Assembly: GCA_965249965.1 (NCBI GenBank)
Contig: OZ252262.1
Location: 2,976,001-3,040,000, forward strand
Length of the DNA: 64,000 nt
From: HXMU1420-13 sp965249965
Lineage (GTDB): Bacteria; Bacteroidota; Rhodothermia; Balneolales; Balneolaceae
Reading direction: 5' to 3'
The notes under the pieces are model-generated. The model was not told the origin of the DNA, did not search any database, and was given only the letters and a program-made list of their open reading frames with translations. The position numbers were made by a program, and so were the translations under genes. This document shows, one piece after another, positions 1 to 7,592 of this stretch; positions within the stretch are counted from its first letter, which is position 1, and each line of letters starts with the position of its first letter.

Positions 1-337
1 TGAGCCCGAATGGGCGGATGATGCGTATCGGTCTTTTAAATCTGGGAAACTGGAACCTGTTCTTCGCATAGATACCATTGCCGATGGATTACGCACTTCG
101 TTGGGTAGTTTACCTTTTCAAATCATCCAAAAAAATGTAGATGACATTGTTACGGTAAGTGAGGCTTCGATTATTGAAGCTATGCGATTTATCTGGGAAC
201 GAATGAATATTATCATCGAACCGTCATGTGCGGTACCGGTAGCTGCAATTTTTGAAGGAAAAGTGAATGTTAAGAATAAAAAAGTGGGCATCATTATAAC
301 CGGTGGGAATGTAGATTTAGGGAATCTACCCTGGTAA
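1..337 (+). CDS. Threonine/serine dehydratase-like PLP enzyme (C-terminal part)
   Basis: Only the last 111 codons are inside the window; the reading frame is open from base 2. The piece contains the EPEWADDAYRSF and DGLRTS stretches and ends with GGNVDLGNLPW, the usual C-terminus of the fold-type II PLP family that holds biosynthetic and catabolic threonine dehydratases, serine racemase and hydroxyaspartate dehydratase. These cytosolic enzymes deaminate or racemise hydroxy-amino acids. The catalytic lysine and PLP-phosphate loop lie upstream, outside the window. The protein stops straight after the catalytic domain, so it has no ACT regulatory domain. This favours the short serine racemase or catabolic type over allosteric IlvA. 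The exact substrate cannot be told. Confidence 0.8.
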   Translation, partial: EPEWADDAYRSFKSGKLEPVLRIDTIADGLRTSLGSLPFQIIQKNVDDIVTVSEASIIEAMRFIWERMNIIIEPSCAVPVAAIFEGKVNVKNKKVGIIITGGNVDLGNLPW

Positions 338-450
338 TCTAAAACTAAGTCACCTCTCGATTCGTCTATTCGCATACTAATGTGATACCTCATTGAATTT
401 CAATCGATTACAATGAGCTACACACTTAATTAAAAAAAGAGAGGTGCTTA

Positions 451-2349
451 ATGAAATCGTTTGCTCTACTATTAATTTTACTTTTAACCCTTAACATTCA
501 GGAAAAGCCCCCAAATCCAATGTCTAAGGTTGAATTTTCCGGGGTTGTTATTGATGCTGATTCTCGGGAAACCCTGCCCGGTGTAAATATCTTTATCGAT
601 GAATTGAATATTGGTACTGCAACGGATATTGATGGAAAGTTTTCCATACAAGTAGAACCGGGTAGTTATACGGTTCGATTTACGTTTATTGGATTTAATG
701 CGGTTGAACAACAGTTTGTGATACCGGAATCGGGTAGCAAAAACCATGAGATTCAATTAACGGCAGCCGTATCAGAACTCGAGGAAGTTGTATTGACAGG
801 ATATGGAATTCAACGAGAACAAGATGCTCTAGGCTATAAAGTTGTTGATGTTCAATCTCCGCCTATAGGTACGCACTCTATTCAATTAAGAGGTATAGTT
901 ACTCACTTTAGGCCTAATACCGAAGAGTATGAAGTTATTACTGAAAATGGATTTCAGGTTGTTCAGTCTAATCCGCTTTCTACTTTTTCAATAGATGTGG
1001 ATGGTGCTTCCTATTCGAATGTTCGTCGAATAATTATGGAAGGCTCATTGCCACCTTCAGATGCAGTAAGAATTGAAGAGTTCATTAATTACTTCAACTA
1101 CGATTACCCAAAACCAACGGGAAATCATCCATTTTCTATCAACACAGAAGTGGCTTCAGCTCCCTGGAATCAAAATCACCAACTAGTTAAAATTGGAATA
1201 AAAGGGGAAGAAATTGACCGTTCGGAAATGCTCCCGAATAATCTGGTCTTCTTGCTGGATGTTTCGGGATCTATGAATTCACCGGATAAATTACCTCTGT
1301 TAAAAAAAGGGTTCAGACTTCTTGTAAATGAATTGGGTGAAGAAGATTATGTATCCATTGTTGTTTATGCAGGTTCCTCCGGATTGGTTCTACCCCCAAC
1401 TTCCGGTTTTGATAAAGAAAAGATTTTCCAGGCTATTGATAACTTGAACGCGGGCGGTTCTACAGCAGGAGCTGCAGGAATTCAGCTAGCCTATGAAACT
1501 GCAAAAAAATATTATAGGTCAAATGCTAATAACCGAGTGATTTTAGCTACCGATGGCGATTTTAATGTGGGTGTATCCAACGACGATGCTCTCGTTGAAT
1601 TAATCGAGGAGAAGCGAAATGATGGTATTTTTCTGTCGGTACTTGGTTTTGGGTCAGGTAATTTAAAAGACTCGAAAATGGAGAAGATTGCCAATCATGG
1701 AAATGGCAATTACAATTACATCGACAATCTGCTTGAAGCAAAAAAAGTGCTGGTTTCTGAAATGGGTGGCACACTTCATACCATTGCAAAGGATGTTAAG
1801 ATTCAAATTGAGTTTAACCCCAATCAAGTGCAGGCATATCGATTAATCGGGTATGAAAACCGACTCCTAGAACATCATGAATTCAATGATGACACTAAAG
1901 ATGCAGGTGAGCTTGGTTCGGGACATACCGTTACTGCTCTTTACGAAGTTGTTCCAGTTGGTGTAGAATTTGACACCAACTCGTTGGATGTCGATCCGTT
2001 GAAATATCAACAGGTACAACCAAATCCGAATGCAGATTCTAATGAGTTGATGACGGTTAAGTTTCGATATAAACACCCTTCAGAAGATCAAAGTACCTTG
2101 ATCTCTGAGATTATAGGTCTGCCTGGATCAGATCTTGAAATGAGTCCCGACCTTTCATTTTCTGCAGCTTTAGCATCTTTTGGAATGATTCTTCGTGATT
2201 CTGAACATAAAGGAGAAGCTACATTTGAACTGGTAAAAGAGTTAGCACAAAGAGGCATTCAAAATGATCATAAAGGGTATCGTTCAGAGTTCCTGCGCAT
2301 CGTTGATCTTGCAGAACTTATCTATCAGGGAAATTCCAACAGAGAATAA
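451..2349 (+). CDS. Secreted von Willebrand factor A protein with SusC-like N-terminal domain
   Basis: The 632-residue product begins with a signal peptide (about residues 1-17). A carboxypeptidase-regulatory-like beta domain follows (about 28-110), then the segment EEVVLTGYGIQRE, which resembles the start of SusC-type TonB receptor plugs. No beta-barrel follows. The next block (FSIDVDGASYSNVRR) is the von Willebrand factor N-terminal region of the YfbK/COG2304 family. A VWA domain carries the MIDAS sequence DVSGSMN with Asp near 270 and ATDGDFNVG later. The last 170 residues match the DUF3520-like tail of this family. Such proteins bind a divalent ion through the MIDAS and probably act in protein contacts in the periplasm or at the surface; the partner is unknown. 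A good ribosome site (agagaggtg) precedes the ATG, and a strong hairpin terminator follows the stop. Confidence 0.85.
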   Translation: MKSFALLLILLLTLNIQEKPPNPMSKVEFSGVVIDADSRETLPGVNIFIDELNIGTATDIDGKFSIQVEPGSYTVRFTFIGFNAVEQQFVIPESGSKNHEIQLTAAVSELEEVVLTGYGIQREQDALGYKVVDVQSPPIGTHSIQLRGIVTHFRPNTEEYEVITENGFQVVQSNPLSTFSIDVDGASYSNVRRIIMEGSLPPSDAVRIEEFINYFNYDYPKPTGNHPFSINTEVASAPWNQNHQLVKIGIKGEEIDRSEMLPNNLVFLLDVSGSMNSPDKLPLLKKGFRLLVNELGEEDYVSIVVYAGSSGLVLPPTSGFDKEKIFQAIDNLNAGGSTAGAAGIQLAYETAKKYYRSNANNRVILATDGDFNVGVSNDDALVELIEEKRNDGIFLSVLGFGSGNLKDSKMEKIANHGNGNYNYIDNLLEAKKVLVSEMGGTLHTIAKDVKIQIEFNPNQVQAYRLIGYENRLLEHHEFNDDTKDAGELGSGHTVTALYEVVPVGVEFDTNSLDVDPLKYQQVQPNPNADSNELMTVKFRYKHPSEDQSTLISEIIGLPGSDLEMSPDLSFSAALASFGMILRDSEHKGEATFELVKELAQRGIQNDHKGYRSEFLRIVDLAELIYQGNSNRE

Positions 2350-2357
2350 AAAGAAAA

Positions 2358-2386
2358 GCCTCCGGTTTCTGCCGGAGGCCTTATTT
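2358..2386 (+). terminator. Bidirectional rho-independent terminator
   Basis: The hairpin is gcctccgg / ccggaggc (2358-2365 and 2372-2379) with a six-base loop. On the plus strand it is followed by cttattt. On the minus strand it is followed by a T-rich run, because four A residues precede the stem. It lies between two convergent genes and can end both transcripts. Confidence 0.85.
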
Positions 2387-2404
2387 GTGATAAATGTGAA
2401 TTTG

Positions 2405-4699
2405 TTATCTGGTTAATTCAAATTCAATAATTTGTACGTCGCGAGAATTCGGGCCAATCATGAAATCGAACATCCCGGTTTCTGCTTTAAATGTTTCATC
2501 GGCACCATAGAAAGCCAACGTTTCCCAATTAATTTCAAAAGTGATGGTTTTGGTCTCACCAGCGTCGATCATCACTTTTTCAAAGCCCTTTAGTTCTTTC
2601 ATAGGTCTCATTGCACTTGCAAAATGATCTCTGATGTAGAATTGCACCACTTCCTCTCCTGCAATTTCGCTTGTATTGGTTACCTCAACAGAAACTTCCA
2701 CTGTTTCACCCATTGCCATTGATTCTGCGCTGATTTCTACATCGGAGTATTCAAATGTTGAATAGCTTAATCCATGCCCAAATACATATTGCGGACTATT
2801 ATCGATATCATTGAAATGACTCCAGAAGACCGAGCCTGCATCACCAGGTCCTGGCGCTGGTCGACCTGGATTTCTAAAATTATAGTAGATTGGGATTTGT
2901 CCAACAGCACGTGGAATAGTCATTGTTAGCTTGCCACCGGGGTTATAATCTCCAAAAAGAACCTCTGCAATTGCATTACCTGCTTCCGAGCCTAAATGAC
3001 CAGTATTTAAAAGAGTATGTGCATTTTCATATAAACCTGGCTCGATGATTGGGCGACCAGCCATCAATACTACCACAATATTTTCATTTACTTCTTTTAG
3101 TTGATGAAACAACTCTAACTGACGACCAATTAACGAAGGATTACTCAAGCTTCTGCCTTCGCCCGATTGGAGGGCTTTTTCACCTACAGCCATAATTACT
3201 ACATCTGCATTTTTTGCATTTTCTACTGCGCTAGCGAATCCAGAACCATCGTCTTCCGGGTATACCAGGCCACGTGCAAAGTTCCCATTATCTTCCGACA
3301 TGGTGTACCCTTCATCGTAGGTCACTTCAACATTCGAGCCAACTGCATTTTGGATTCCTTCCAATAATGAAACCGCAGAATCCCACTCTGCCCGTGCTCT
3401 CCAGTTACCGATTGGGGTATCTTTATCCGCTGCAAGATGTCCAACCACTGCAATTTTTGATGCGCTTTTTGATAAGGGAAGCAGATCATTTTCATTGTTC
3501 ATTAAAACTATTGAACGTTTAGCAACATCTCGTGCAATCGCAAGATGTTCGTCGGTATACATAGCACTTGCTTCACGATCCAAATCAGAATATTTGTATG
3601 GATCATCAAAGAGACCAAGTTGAAATTTCATTCTAAGAATTCTGCGAACTGCTTCATCAACAAGGTCAACATCTACTTCTCCTTCTTCTATTAAGTCTTT
3701 TAGATGTCTTTGATAGGCTTCCGACTCCATATCCATATCATTTCCACTTGTTATTGAATGATAGGCTGCCTGTTTAAGGTCTTTTGAATATCCGTGATTT
3801 ATCATTTGTCGAATGGAACCCCAATCAGAGATGATAAAGCCTTGAAAATCCCAGTTTTCTTTTAAAATCGTTCGCTGGAGATAGTGATCGCCGTTTGCCG
3901 GAATTCCATTTAAGTCATTAAAAGAATTCATTACACTACCCACTCCTGCTTTCGTTAATGCTTCGAATGGTGGGAGCACGATATTCAGCAGAGTGTTTCG
4001 TCCGAAATCTACGGTATTGTAATCCCGCCCAGATTCCGAAAAAGCGTAGCCGGCAAGATGTTTCGCTGTAGCCATCATCGAATTATGAGAAGACAAGTCA
4101 TCTGTTTGAAAACCACGCATTCTTGCCAGTGAAACCTTCGACACCAAATAAGGATCTTCACCAGCTCCTTCCATAATTCTGCCCCACCTTGGGTCTCTGC
4201 CTACATCAACCATTGGACCAAAAGTCCAATTTACTCCTGCTGCTGTAGCTTCAATTGCCGCAACTCTTGTGGCTTTTTCAATGGCTTCTAAATCCCAACT
4301 ATTAGATTCTGCTAAAGGGATTGGGAATATTGTTTTATAGCCATGAATTACATCTAATCCAAAAATAAGAGGAATGCCAAGTCTGCTGTTTTCCATAACC
4401 AGTTTTTGAGCCTCATAGGTTGCCTCTGCTCCGGCTACATTCAGTAGAGAACCAACTCCACCGTTTTTTAATAACTGCGCTCTTTGAGCTACATAATCGT
4501 TGTCCTCAGGAATAGGACCCGTTAAATCCCAACTCCCGTTGTGCTGATTAAGCTGCCCAATTTTTTCGTCCAGTGTCATTAATTCCAATACTGAATCAAC
4601 TTTTGATTCAATGATCGGATCGATTAACGGCGACTGTGCAAAGATGCTACCAGAACCAATAATGATTATTCCCAGAAGACCGAGTCCCAAATTCTTCAT
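2405..4699 (-). CDS. bglX: Glycoside hydrolase family 3 beta-glucosidase, secreted
   Basis: The 764-residue product has a signal peptide ending in IFAQ (about residue 22), so it acts in the periplasm or outside. The order is a GH3 TIM-barrel domain (about 30-370), a second alpha/beta domain (about 395-620) and a C-terminal fibronectin III-like domain (about 670-760). The nucleophile is in the FIISDWGS motif (Asp292). GEGRSLS in the second domain is a plausible site for the acid/base Glu. The length and domain order match BglX-type periplasmic beta-glucosidases, which remove terminal glucose from beta-linked oligosaccharides. It is transcribed alone and divergently from the repeat-protein array. 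The specific linkage cleaved cannot be read from the sequence. Confidence 0.93.
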   Translation of the reverse strand: MKNLGLGLLGIIIIGSGSIFAQSPLIDPIIESKVDSVLELMTLDEKIGQLNQHNGSWDLTGPIPEDNDYVAQRAQLLKNGGVGSLLNVAGAEATYEAQKLVMENSRLGIPLIFGLDVIHGYKTIFPIPLAESNSWDLEAIEKATRVAAIEATAAGVNWTFGPMVDVGRDPRWGRIMEGAGEDPYLVSKVSLARMRGFQTDDLSSHNSMMATAKHLAGYAFSESGRDYNTVDFGRNTLLNIVLPPFEALTKAGVGSVMNSFNDLNGIPANGDHYLQRTILKENWDFQGFIISDWGSIRQMINHGYSKDLKQAAYHSITSGNDMDMESEAYQRHLKDLIEEGEVDVDLVDEAVRRILRMKFQLGLFDDPYKYSDLDREASAMYTDEHLAIARDVAKRSIVLMNNENDLLPLSKSASKIAVVGHLAADKDTPIGNWRARAEWDSAVSLLEGIQNAVGSNVEVTYDEGYTMSEDNGNFARGLVYPEDDGSGFASAVENAKNADVVIMAVGEKALQSGEGRSLSNPSLIGRQLELFHQLKEVNENIVVVLMAGRPIIEPGLYENAHTLLNTGHLGSEAGNAIAEVLFGDYNPGGKLTMTIPRAVGQIPIYYNFRNPGRPAPGPGDAGSVFWSHFNDIDNSPQYVFGHGLSYSTFEYSDVEISAESMAMGETVEVSVEVTNTSEIAGEEVVQFYIRDHFASAMRPMKELKGFEKVMIDAGETKTITFEINWETLAFYGADETFKAETGMFDFMIGPNSRDVQIIEFELTR

Positions 4700-4918
4700 A
4701 ACTATTTTTTTGTATTTATTTCGTTGTAATTCAAGAATCCAGAGAATTATTCTAAAATGAGTGAGAATTATTCCTGATATACTTAGGATTTTAAGAGTGT
4801 AAGAAATATTCTATAAAGTTAGATGTGAGAATAATTTTCATTGGTCTCGTTGAACAATGAATTTGAAACAAAAGTCCTGCTCAGTTCGTCTCAGTTTAAA
4901 AATTATTCCCAACTCTTT

Positions 4919-5731
4919 ATGGCAGGTCAAAAATCAAAGCAACGCTCCTCAAGTTCTGATCCGAATTTCGATTTGGATGATTACCTCGAAAAAAAAGGAA
5001 CTCATGAAGCTGATGACGAACTTTATGATGAAGCACCAAAAAACAATAATTTTCTCAATCGAGCCCTTTTATTGATTGCACTTGTATCTGCGGTTGTTTG
5101 GTCTTTCAATCTTACTCAAAATACTGACTGGGCATCATTTTTCGGCTTTGGTAATTCTGAGGCAAATTCAGAACCTGTTGTCGTGAACATCCCTCCTATT
5201 AATATCGATATTCCCGAAATAGACATAGATATCCCAGAATTTTCGACCAATACAAATGCCAATGAGTTAGGTTCAGCCATAGAATATCTACAAGAATTAC
5301 AAAGTTTAGGCATATTAGATGCAAAGATTTCAGCTTTTGAAGCTCGCCAGCTATACAGTGCTGGTGTTCCTATAAATTATCTTACTGAACTTGATCAGCG
5401 CGGTTATTTAGAAGATTTATCTTTTGTTGAAATAGGTGAGTTTTATAAAAAAAACATTCCATTCGACTATTTGGCTCAGCTTGAGCAACGAGGATATCTG
5501 GAAAGACTCTCATTTGTTGAAATCGGTGAATTTTACAAAAATGAGGTCTCTTTTGAATATTTAGAGGTATTAGATCAGGCAGGGTATTTAGATGAATTAT
5601 CTTTTGTATACATCACTGAATATTACAAAAACGGTGTAACTGTAGAATTTCTCGATGAATTAAAAGAAACCGGTTTGTATAACAGTCTAAACTTCATTGA
5701 TGTTGTAGAACTATATAAAAATCAGAATTAG
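4919..5731 (+). CDS. Membrane-anchored 30-residue-repeat protein A (first of four paralogues)
   Basis: I do not recognise a named family. The ATG at 4919 is chosen because MAGQKSKQ aligns with MARQKSKN at the start of the next gene; a TTG 26 codons upstream adds nothing conserved. The 270-residue product has a cytosolic N-terminus with NFDLDDYLEKK (residues 16-26), an acidic stretch, one predicted membrane helix (about 49-66, preceded by Arg) and an outward linker with IDIPEIDIDIPEF. About five repeats of 30-31 residues start near 131, 162, 192, 222 and 252. Each reads roughly G-Y-L-x-x-L-S-F-x-x-I-x-x-x-Y-K-x-x-V-x-x-x-Y-L-x-x-L. The function is unknown. The next gene starts two bases after the stop, so the four genes are probably one operon. 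Confidence 0.8.
   Translation: MAGQKSKQRSSSSDPNFDLDDYLEKKGTHEADDELYDEAPKNNNFLNRALLLIALVSAVVWSFNLTQNTDWASFFGFGNSEANSEPVVVNIPPINIDIPEIDIDIPEFSTNTNANELGSAIEYLQELQSLGILDAKISAFEARQLYSAGVPINYLTELDQRGYLEDLSFVEIGEFYKKNIPFDYLAQLEQRGYLERLSFVEIGEFYKNEVSFEYLEVLDQAGYLDELSFVYITEYYKNGVTVEFLDELKETGLYNSLNFIDVVELYKNQN
5309..5731 (+). repeat. Coding tandem repeat, 90-bp unit (protein A)
   Basis: Repeat units begin at about 5309, 5402, 5492, 5582 and 5672. After the first unit (93 bp) the spacing is exactly 90 bp. The encoded units share glycine at the start, a LSF turn, an aromatic Tyr-Lys pair and a V/I-x-x-x-Y/F-L helix. The DNA copies have diverged, so this is an old array. Confidence 0.85.
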
Positions 5732-5733
5732 AA

Positions 5734-6792
5734 ATGGCACGTCAAAAATCAAAAAACAATCCTAAAGACTTCGATCTTGATTCTTATCTGGAAGAAAAAG
5801 CAGAAGACGTTGAATTTGAAGCTGCTCCCGATGAAAAACCTCCCAAAGCTCAAGGTTCGTTTTCTAGAAATTTTATTGTAATAAGCATGTTAGCCGTTTT
5901 TGCATTCTTTTGGTATTACGATTGGAGTCCAAGAAATGCAATTGTTTCTATCATGGGAAATGATGCCGTTGTTTTAGGAATCGAAGTAGACGAACCTGTA
6001 GTTGTTGCTGATGAATCGGAAGCAGCTTTCCCTACGTTTGAATTTAATGACTCAGATTTTGAATTCACTGAGTTTAGTACTGGAAGCAATTCACCATCGG
6101 AATCTCCATCCCCATCACCCTCTCCTTCTCCATCTTCTGATGCGCTATCCATGTCATTTACAGATTATTTATCTCAGCTAAATGATGCAGGCTATCTGGA
6201 TAATTTTGGAAGTTCATCGTTAGAGACTATGTACAGAAATAATGTACCAGTTGAATATATCACTGCTTTAGGTGAATCCGGTGCTCTTGACAATTTCGGA
6301 GGCTCATCGATCACAACTATGTACACCAATAATGTACCCGTCGAATACATCAATAACCTTCAAAATGCAGGTTTGATGGATAACTTTGGCGGATCTTCCA
6401 TTACCACCTTTTATCAAAATAATGTGGATTTTGAGTATATAAATGGCATTAGAAATGCGGGGATGTTAGATAATTTCGGTGGATCTTCAATCTCTAGTTT
6501 ATATCAAAATCGAGTTCCACTAGAATACATTGCACAGTTCGGGAGCAGTGGATTATCCGATGAGTTTGGTGGAAGTGGAATAACAAGACTTTTTCAGAAT
6601 CAGGTTCCTGTTGCTTACGTTGCTGCTCTAAACGACCGCGGACTTCTGGACAATTTTGGGAGTACCTCAATATCGAACCTATACAATAATCAGGTTCCTG
6701 TAAGTTTTATCGAAAACCTGAGAGACTTGGGACTACTGGACAATATGAGTTCAACATCCGTAATTAATGCTTACCGAATTGACGGAGAATGA
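5734..6792 (+). CDS. Membrane-anchored 30-residue-repeat protein B
   Basis: This is the second paralogue (352 residues). It starts with MARQKSKNNPKDFDLDSYLEEK-type residues 1-22, continues with an acidic stretch, and has a membrane helix at about 46-62 followed by WYYDWSPRNA. A Ser-Pro linker (SPSPSPSPSP, near residues 125-135) leads into seven repeats of exactly 30 residues, beginning at residues 156, 186, 216, 246, 276, 306 and 336. The consensus is D-N-F-G-G-S-S-I-T-x-x-Y-x-N-N-V-P-x-x-Y-I. The basic residue before the helix and the proline-rich linker after it suggest N-terminus in, repeats out. No catalytic motif is visible. The repeats may form a helical solenoid for protein contacts (inference). 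Confidence 0.8.
   Translation: MARQKSKNNPKDFDLDSYLEEKAEDVEFEAAPDEKPPKAQGSFSRNFIVISMLAVFAFFWYYDWSPRNAIVSIMGNDAVVLGIEVDEPVVVADESEAAFPTFEFNDSDFEFTEFSTGSNSPSESPSPSPSPSPSSDALSMSFTDYLSQLNDAGYLDNFGSSSLETMYRNNVPVEYITALGESGALDNFGGSSITTMYTNNVPVEYINNLQNAGLMDNFGGSSITTFYQNNVDFEYINGIRNAGMLDNFGGSSISSLYQNRVPLEYIAQFGSSGLSDEFGGSGITRLFQNQVPVAYVAALNDRGLLDNFGSTSISNLYNNQVPVSFIENLRDLGLLDNMSSTSVINAYRIDGE
6199..6792 (+). repeat. Coding tandem repeat, exact 90-bp unit, seven copies (protein B)
   Basis: Units begin at 6199, 6289, 6379, 6469, 6559, 6649 and 6739, with no indel between them. The Asp-Asn-Phe-Gly core is kept in most units; the last ends as DNMSSTS. Confidence 0.9.
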
Positions 6793-6793
6793 C

Positions 6794-7591
6794 ATGGCTT
6801 TAAGAAATAAATCTTCAAAACAAGATTCGAATTTCGACCTTGATAGTTATTTGGAAGAGAAGTCTTCTGAAGAAACGTTTCAGGCGCCGAAGGCAGAACC
6901 AAAAGCAAAGAAATCATCAAACTTTTTAAGAAATTTATCACTGATAGTTATCGCCGGACTTGCTAGTGTCTTATGGTACTATGATTGGAGTCCAAGAGAG
7001 GCAGTTGCAGGTATTTTTGGCTCATCTGAACCTGAAATTGTAGTGTTTGAGACGCCTGAAAATGAAAGTGTCATCTTATTACCACCCACAAATTCCGAGG
7101 CTCCTACAATTATCGCAAACGAGCGGCTAGCACAGCTCGAGCAAAGCGCGGTTGCTCTAGCAAATTCTGAAGAACTTGAGCGTTTGACAGAAGAATCCAT
7201 TGCATTGGCTATGGAAGCAGCATTTGCTGCATTAGAAGGATTGGAAGGTCTCCAAGGTCTGGAAGGACTTGAAAGCTTAGAAGCATTAGAAGGATTGGAG
7301 GGGCTTGAAGGTCTGGAAGTTCTTGCAGGTGAAGCTGCACTTGAAGCTCTTTCAAATATTGATTTCTCCGAAATTGATATCGTTTCTGGAACCAGTGTTT
7401 CTGAGGTCTCAAGTATTGAACAATATTCCCGAGAGTTATCAGAATTAAATATCTCGCAATTTGATAGCGAGTCAATCGAACTATTACAACAAGCCGGTAT
7501 TCCAATTAGTTTTCTTTCTCAATTGAATCAGGCGGGATTATTAGAACGGTTAGACGCAAACGAGATCGTTCAACTTTTTGAGGATAATTGA
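6794..7591 (+). CDS. Membrane-anchored paralogue C with Leu-Glu-Gly low-complexity segment
   Basis: This is the third paralogue (265 residues). The ATG at 6794 is chosen over an in-frame ATG at 6767. It gives MALRNKSS, matching its neighbours; it has ggag six bases upstream; and it leaves one base after the previous stop. NFDLDSYLEEK, a membrane helix (about 44-62) and WYYDWSPREAV are shared with protein B. The exported part differs: instead of a repeat array it has an alanine/glutamate-rich stretch and a Leu-Glu-Gly run from about residue 147 to 178. One repeat-like unit (IELLQQAGIPISFLSQL) lies near the C-terminus. It could be a stalk or a coiled-coil partner for the other three (inference). 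Confidence 0.78.
   Translation: MALRNKSSKQDSNFDLDSYLEEKSSEETFQAPKAEPKAKKSSNFLRNLSLIVIAGLASVLWYYDWSPREAVAGIFGSSEPEIVVFETPENESVILLPPTNSEAPTIIANERLAQLEQSAVALANSEELERLTEESIALAMEAAFAALEGLEGLQGLEGLESLEALEGLEGLEGLEVLAGEAALEALSNIDFSEIDIVSGTSVSEVSSIEQYSRELSELNISQFDSESIELLQQAGIPISFLSQLNQAGLLERLDANEIVQLFEDN
7230..7325 (+). repeat. Low-complexity Leu-Glu-Gly coding repeat
   Basis: The segment encodes repeated LEGLEGL/LEAL units inside paralogue C. At DNA level it is a degenerate ttagaaggattggaagg-type repeat. Confidence 0.85.
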
Positions 7592-7592
7592 C

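Noticed and set aside
4700..4918. Promoters between the GH3 gene and the repeat-protein operon
   Set aside because: AT-rich stretches are present, but no pair of boxes matches a known consensus well enough to mark.
7209..7505. Minus-strand open frame opposite paralogue C
   Set aside because: It is a mirror of the Leu-Glu-Gly coding repeat, with no ribosome site and no recognisable content.
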